From positions 1-17,539 of the forward strand of contig JBOHUC010000156.1 of assembly GCA_050733935.1 (NCBI GenBank): a stretch of 17,539 nt of DNA, given 5' to 3'. A program made the position numbers and the translations under genes. A model generated the notes under the pieces. That model was not told the origin of the DNA. It was given only the letters and a program-made list of their open reading frames with translations, and did no database searches. This stretch comes from JBOHUC01 sp050733935. GTDB taxonomy: Bacteria > Eisenbacteria > RBG-16-71-46 > DASYSL01. Positions 15,045-17,539 of this stretch are shown here, in pieces; positions within the stretch are counted from its first letter, which is position 1; every line of letters begins with the position of its first letter.

Positions 15045-15085
15045 GGACGTCCCTGCTAGACTTGGTGTCGTTCAGGGACGAGTCC
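15045..15085. repeat. Inverted repeat upstream of the nitroreductase gene
   Basis: GGACGTCCCTG (15045-15055) faces CAGGGAC (15073-15079) and GTCC (15082-15085), giving an 11-pair stem with a two-base bulge and a 17-base loop. The half-sequence CAGGGA occurs again directly at 15085-15090. It could be an operator or an RNA leader structure for the nitroreductase about 125 bases downstream. Confidence 0.4.
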
Positions 15086-15209
15086 AGGGATGTGATCACG
15101 AACTCTTGGGTCGCGCTTTGCGGAGGCGCACCCGAGCGACGGCCCCGTATGGAATTCCGTTGCGGGGTCTTTGCGTATCCTCCGCCTGTCCCTCGGGGAG
15201 GGGGCACTC

Positions 15210-15902
15210 GTGCCGTACACAAAGGAAGAAGAACAGCGTCGACGCGCCGAAATCGAACCGCCCGTCGAGCGGACCGTCGAGGACGCCGTTCTCTCGTATC
15301 ATCCCGTGCGCACCTTCGAACCACGTGAGGTACCGGAGAACCAACTCCTCAAGATCCTCTCGCTCGCCCAGCGGTCGCCTTCGGAATGGGGCGTCCAGCC
15401 CTGGCGCTGGCTCATCCTGAGAAAGCGCGAGCAGCGCGAGAAGATCTTCGCCTGCACGACAGGATCGCCCGCGATCCTCTCCGCCCCGCTCGTGCTCGTC
15501 GCGTGTGCGAACACGCACGAGTGGATCGAGGCGAAGGACACGTTCAAAGGACGCGTCGAAGCGGGCCGGATGACGCAGGACGAATACCAGGAGGCGGTCG
15601 CGGAGCTCGATCGCCTGTGCGGACAGAATCTTCAGGGCGCGCGCGAGTTCGCTCTGCGCAACACGATGATGGCGCTCACGAGCCTCATGCTCGTCGCTCA
15701 AGGCGAAGGACTTGCGACCGGACCGATGGGCGGGTTCGACGAGTCGCGCATCAAGCAGGCGTTCGATCTGCCGGAAGAGTGGGCGGTCGCCGCGGTGTGC
15801 GCGCTCGGCTATCCCGACGAGGAGTTCGATCGCACGCTCCGGAAGCCGCTCGGCGACATCGTGCACTGGGACCGGCCGGGAGGGCAGCGCGTCGCGACCT
15901 GA
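15210..15902 (+). CDS. Nitroreductase family FMN-dependent oxidoreductase
   Basis: This 230-residue protein fits the nitroreductase fold. SYHPVRTFEPREVPE (29-43) carries the N-terminal flavin-binding arginine R34, AQRSPSEWGVQPWRWLIL (53-70) matches the QPW region that contacts FMN, and GLATGPMGGFD (167-177) and AAVCALGYPDEE (194-205) match the later FMN-phosphate loop and strand. Members reduce nitro, quinone or flavin compounds with NAD(P)H as homodimers; the physiological substrate cannot be told. The N-terminal extension is rich in Glu and Arg. I chose GTG 15210 because GGGGAGGGGG lies about six bases upstream; a TTG at 15171 in the same frame is less likely. The gene is alone and ends just before a strong two-way terminator. 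Confidence 0.88.
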   Translation: MPYTKEEEQRRRAEIEPPVERTVEDAVLSYHPVRTFEPREVPENQLLKILSLAQRSPSEWGVQPWRWLILRKREQREKIFACTTGSPAILSAPLVLVACANTHEWIEAKDTFKGRVEAGRMTQDEYQEAVAELDRLCGQNLQGAREFALRNTMMALTSLMLVAQGEGLATGPMGGFDESRIKQAFDLPEEWAVAAVCALGYPDEEFDRTLRKPLGDIVHWDRPGGQRVAT

Positions 15903-15930
15903 TCGGCCGCGAAGCCCACGAAAGAAAATC

Positions 15931-15961
15931 GGGGCCGGATCGCCGCGAGCGATCCGGCCCC
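15931..15961. terminator. Bidirectional intrinsic terminator
   Basis: GGGGCCGGATCGC (15931-15943) and GCGATCCGGCCCC (15949-15961) form a perfect 13-pair stem with a five-base CGCGA loop. A T-rich tail follows on the plus strand (TCGTCTTTC), and on the minus strand the tail reads GATTTTCTTTC. It lies between the convergent nitroreductase and small secreted-protein genes and can end transcription from both. Confidence 0.88.
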
Positions 15962-15988
15962 TCGTCTTTCCACGTCGGCCGATGAGCG

Positions 15989-16546
15989 CTACGACGCGAC
16001 GTCCGCTCCGAGCGCCTCGTTGAGCACGCTCGCCGGAATCCGGTCCCAATACAGGAGCACTTCGCCGAAGGGCGACGACTTCTTGTCCATGGGCCGCGTC
16101 TTGCTCGAGCGCTCGCCCGCGGCGACCGCCGTCGAAGCCGCCGTTTCGCGGTTGAGATCGACGATCGCGTAGAGCCCGTGCAGCTCGAACGTGAGCGCCC
16201 ACGAGCCACTCGTGGGCCACTGCTGGAACACCGCGTACTGCCCCGGCTTTCCGGTCGCGACGAGCTTGAGCGGCAGCGAGCGCCGCTTGCCGTCGACCAG
16301 GCCTTCCGCGGTTCCCTTGATCGTGGCGTTCGCGGCACTCCCGCAATTCGACGCCGTGACGAGCAGCGTCGCCTTCTGGAAGCGCGCGTCCTTCGCGCTC
16401 GACGCACCGTCGAACGACATCATCTGTCCGCCCGCAAAGGCAGGATGGACGGCCAGCGTGAGAGTGAGGACGGCGGCAGCCGCGAGCGCGCGGAGAACGA
16501 TTGCGCTTCGGGTCGGGCTCTCGATGCGAATCTGTGCAGAGTTCAT
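15989..16546 (-). CDS. Small secreted protein of unknown function
   Basis: This 185-residue protein has a signal peptide with a basic start, a hydrophobic core at about 15-33 and a good AFA/G cleavage site at 38/39. I recognise no family in the mature part. It has beta-strand-like segments (ATLLVTASNCG, LPLKLVATGKPGQYAVFQQW, SWALTFELHGLYAIVDLNRE), resembling a small immunoglobulin-like or YtkA-like sandwich, with one cysteine (C68). A charged linker (RSSKTRPMDKKSS) follows, then a C-terminal FGEVLLYWDRIPASVLNEALGA segment. The ATG at 16546 has AAGGAGAGG just upstream (16551-16559), a clear Shine-Dalgarno. It lies about 100 bases after the FecR-domain gene on the same strand and ends ahead of the two-way terminator, so the two may be co-transcribed. 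Confidence 0.75.
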   Translation of the reverse strand: MNSAQIRIESPTRSAIVLRALAAAAVLTLTLAVHPAFAGGQMMSFDGASSAKDARFQKATLLVTASNCGSAANATIKGTAEGLVDGKRRSLPLKLVATGKPGQYAVFQQWPTSGSWALTFELHGLYAIVDLNRETAASTAVAAGERSSKTRPMDKKSSPFGEVLLYWDRIPASVLNEALGADVAS

Positions 16547-16550
16547 GGCG

Positions 16551-16559
16551 CCTCTCCTT
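16551..16559 (-). promoter_or_regulatory. Shine-Dalgarno of the small secreted protein
   Basis: On the minus strand AAGGAGAGG ends four bases before the ATG at 16546, supporting that start over upstream in-frame codons. The wider 100-base gap shows no convincing promoter; a TTAACA near 16629-16634 (minus strand) has no good -10 partner. Confidence 0.65.
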
Positions 16560-16646
16560 GCGTGAGGGTTGGTTCGACCGCGCTCGATCCGCGGCTTCAC
16601 AGGAGAGGACGTGCGGAGGGCTCGAGTGTTAACCGCCCCTCCGGGT

Positions 16647-17539
16647 TCAGTGCGCTCCGGGGGATCCCGGCGATCCCGACGATCCCGGCGCGGGGCCTTC
16701 CCACATCCGCCACCAGTCGGCTTCGCCGAGCCCGAGGGAGTTCCACCACAGGTCGAGCATGACGCGATCGCCCCTGGCGACACCCGCGCGCGTCACGCCC
16801 GTGGGCGGCCGCACGAGAGCGAAGAGTGCGTCGTACACGGCATCGCGCTGATCGGCCGGAGCGCGCGTCAGAAGGTGCCAGAGCGTGAACGCATCCGCGC
16901 GCCGTGCGGTCGTGAGCACCTTGCGAAGCGCCGCGCGCTTCCTCTCGTCGTCGAGATCGAGGAAGTCGAACGCGCCGAGGGCCGCGACGAGCTCGGGAGG
17001 AGCGTCCGCGTAGTGCGGAGTGCCGGGACCGAGAACGGGCTCGGTCCGGCAGACCGCATCCGCGGGAACGAACGATTCGCGGCCTTCGTGCTCGAACGCG
17101 ACCCAGCCCGACGTGACTTCGATCCGGCCCGCGCCACGCTCGTCGACGGCGAGCAGGTACGAGCAACCGAGATCGGTTGCGATGGCCGATGGCGTCTCGA
17201 CGACGAACTGGCGCGGCGGCGCCCAGATGAACGCGCGCATCGTGCCGCGCTCGAGCGCGAGCCGGTGCTCGTCGCCTGTCACTCCGACCAGGCGCACGCG
17301 CGAGTTGGGCTCGAGCTCGACTTCTCCGATGTCGCCGATGGCAACCCGGGCGCGGGAGCCGTCCTCGGTCGCAAGCCGCTGCCCGGCCGCGAGAAGTCCA
17401 CGGTCCGTGACCGACTCCTCTTCGATCTGAAGGGAGCCGGAGATGCACTCGACCGCCCAGCGAGCTCCCGTTCCGGGGGCCTGAGCGACCGGCGGGCCGG
17501 GACGGGGAGCCCGAGTCGTCCAAACGAAGACGACTGCGA
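16647..17539 (-). CDS. FecR-domain membrane protein, N-terminus beyond window
   Basis: Read from the right edge, the frame is open to the end of the window, so the start lies outside. It begins with the end of a membrane helix (AVVFVWTT), then a Pro/Ala-rich linker. A FecR domain follows: GSLQIEEESVTDRGLLAAGQ, a SRARVAIGDIGEVELEPNSRVRL block, LALERGTMRAFIW, FVVETPSAIATDLGCSYLLAV and GRIEVTSGWVAFE. The last two are the FecR VxTP...GT-like and V.G.V signatures. The remaining 120 or so residues are helical (LRKVLTTARRADAFTLWHLL) with a WWNSLGLGEADWWRMW motif and a Gly/Ser/Pro tail. FecR domains typically sit in the periplasm and relay signals to ECF sigma factors; upstream sigma/anti-sigma genes would be off the right edge. 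The GTG at 17297 falls inside the FecR domain and is not the start. Confidence 0.82.
   Translation of the reverse strand, partial: AVVFVWTTRAPRPGPPVAQAPGTGARWAVECISGSLQIEEESVTDRGLLAAGQRLATEDGSRARVAIGDIGEVELEPNSRVRLVGVTGDEHRLALERGTMRAFIWAPPRQFVVETPSAIATDLGCSYLLAVDERGAGRIEVTSGWVAFEHEGRESFVPADAVCRTEPVLGPGTPHYADAPPELVAALGAFDFLDLDDERKRAALRKVLTTARRADAFTLWHLLTRAPADQRDAVYDALFALVRPPTGVTRAGVARGDRVMLDLWWNSLGLGEADWWRMWEGPAPGSSGSPGSPGAH

Larger units (their letters stand above)
14910..15209. other. Non-coding gap before the nitroreductase, rich in inverted repeats
   Basis: These 300 bases separate two plus-strand genes. Open frames that cross it have no recognisable protein character. Besides the hairpin at 14931-14974 it contains a second inverted repeat at 15045-15085. 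There is no clear sigma-70 promoter; a TATCCT at 15176-15181 has no acceptable -35 partner. Confidence 0.55.

Noticed and set aside
16597..17523. A 308-codon minus-strand frame overlapping the FecR gene
   Set aside because: The other minus-strand frame (16647 to the right edge) contains a recognisable FecR domain; this one is Arg-rich with no domain.

Overview
The window is about 17.5 kb of very GC-rich bacterial chromosome with dense coding and short gaps. Several genes encode proteins with signal peptides and outer-membrane beta-barrel features, so the host is a diderm. High GC, a tandem pair of WYL regulators, LolA-like and barrel envelope proteins and a FecR-domain protein would fit an uncultured lineage such as Candidatus Eisenbacteria or Gemmatimonadota. 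That placement is inference; no rRNA or other phylogenetic marker is present. I see no tRNA, rRNA, CRISPR array, transposase, integrase or phage gene.

Layout, left to right. (1) The 3' part of a DUF2752 membrane protein, then two translationally linked WYL-domain regulators resembling PafB/PafC (+ strand, 1-2398). (2) Convergent to these, a two-gene pabB-pabC operon (- strand, 2402-4854) that turns chorismate into 4-aminobenzoate for folate. (3) Divergent from pabB, a + strand operon (4920-8786): an intact Atz/Trz/MTA-deaminase-type amidohydrolase, a second amidohydrolase-fold protein that has lost every expected metal and catalytic residue, and a UgpC/MalK-type ABC ATPase with no permease or binding protein in view. 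(4) A - strand block: DNA polymerase IV, a membrane-anchored glycosidase-like TIM-barrel protein, then (behind its own likely promoter) a secreted LolA-like protein coupled to an outer-membrane barrel protein (8740-13776). (5) A single small outer-membrane protein with an eight-proline run (+, 14115-14909), a roughly 300-base non-coding gap rich in inverted repeats, and a nitroreductase (+). (6) A strong two-way terminator, then on the - strand a small secreted protein of unknown function and a FecR-domain membrane protein that runs off the right edge.

Most of the window is ordinary housekeeping and envelope biology. The most unusual unit is the 4920-8786 operon, where an active deaminase-like enzyme, a ligand-less sister protein and an orphan transport ATPase are tightly coupled. 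The LolA-like/barrel pair and the FecR plus small secreted protein are secondary candidates. I do not see a clear new defence system or mobile element.
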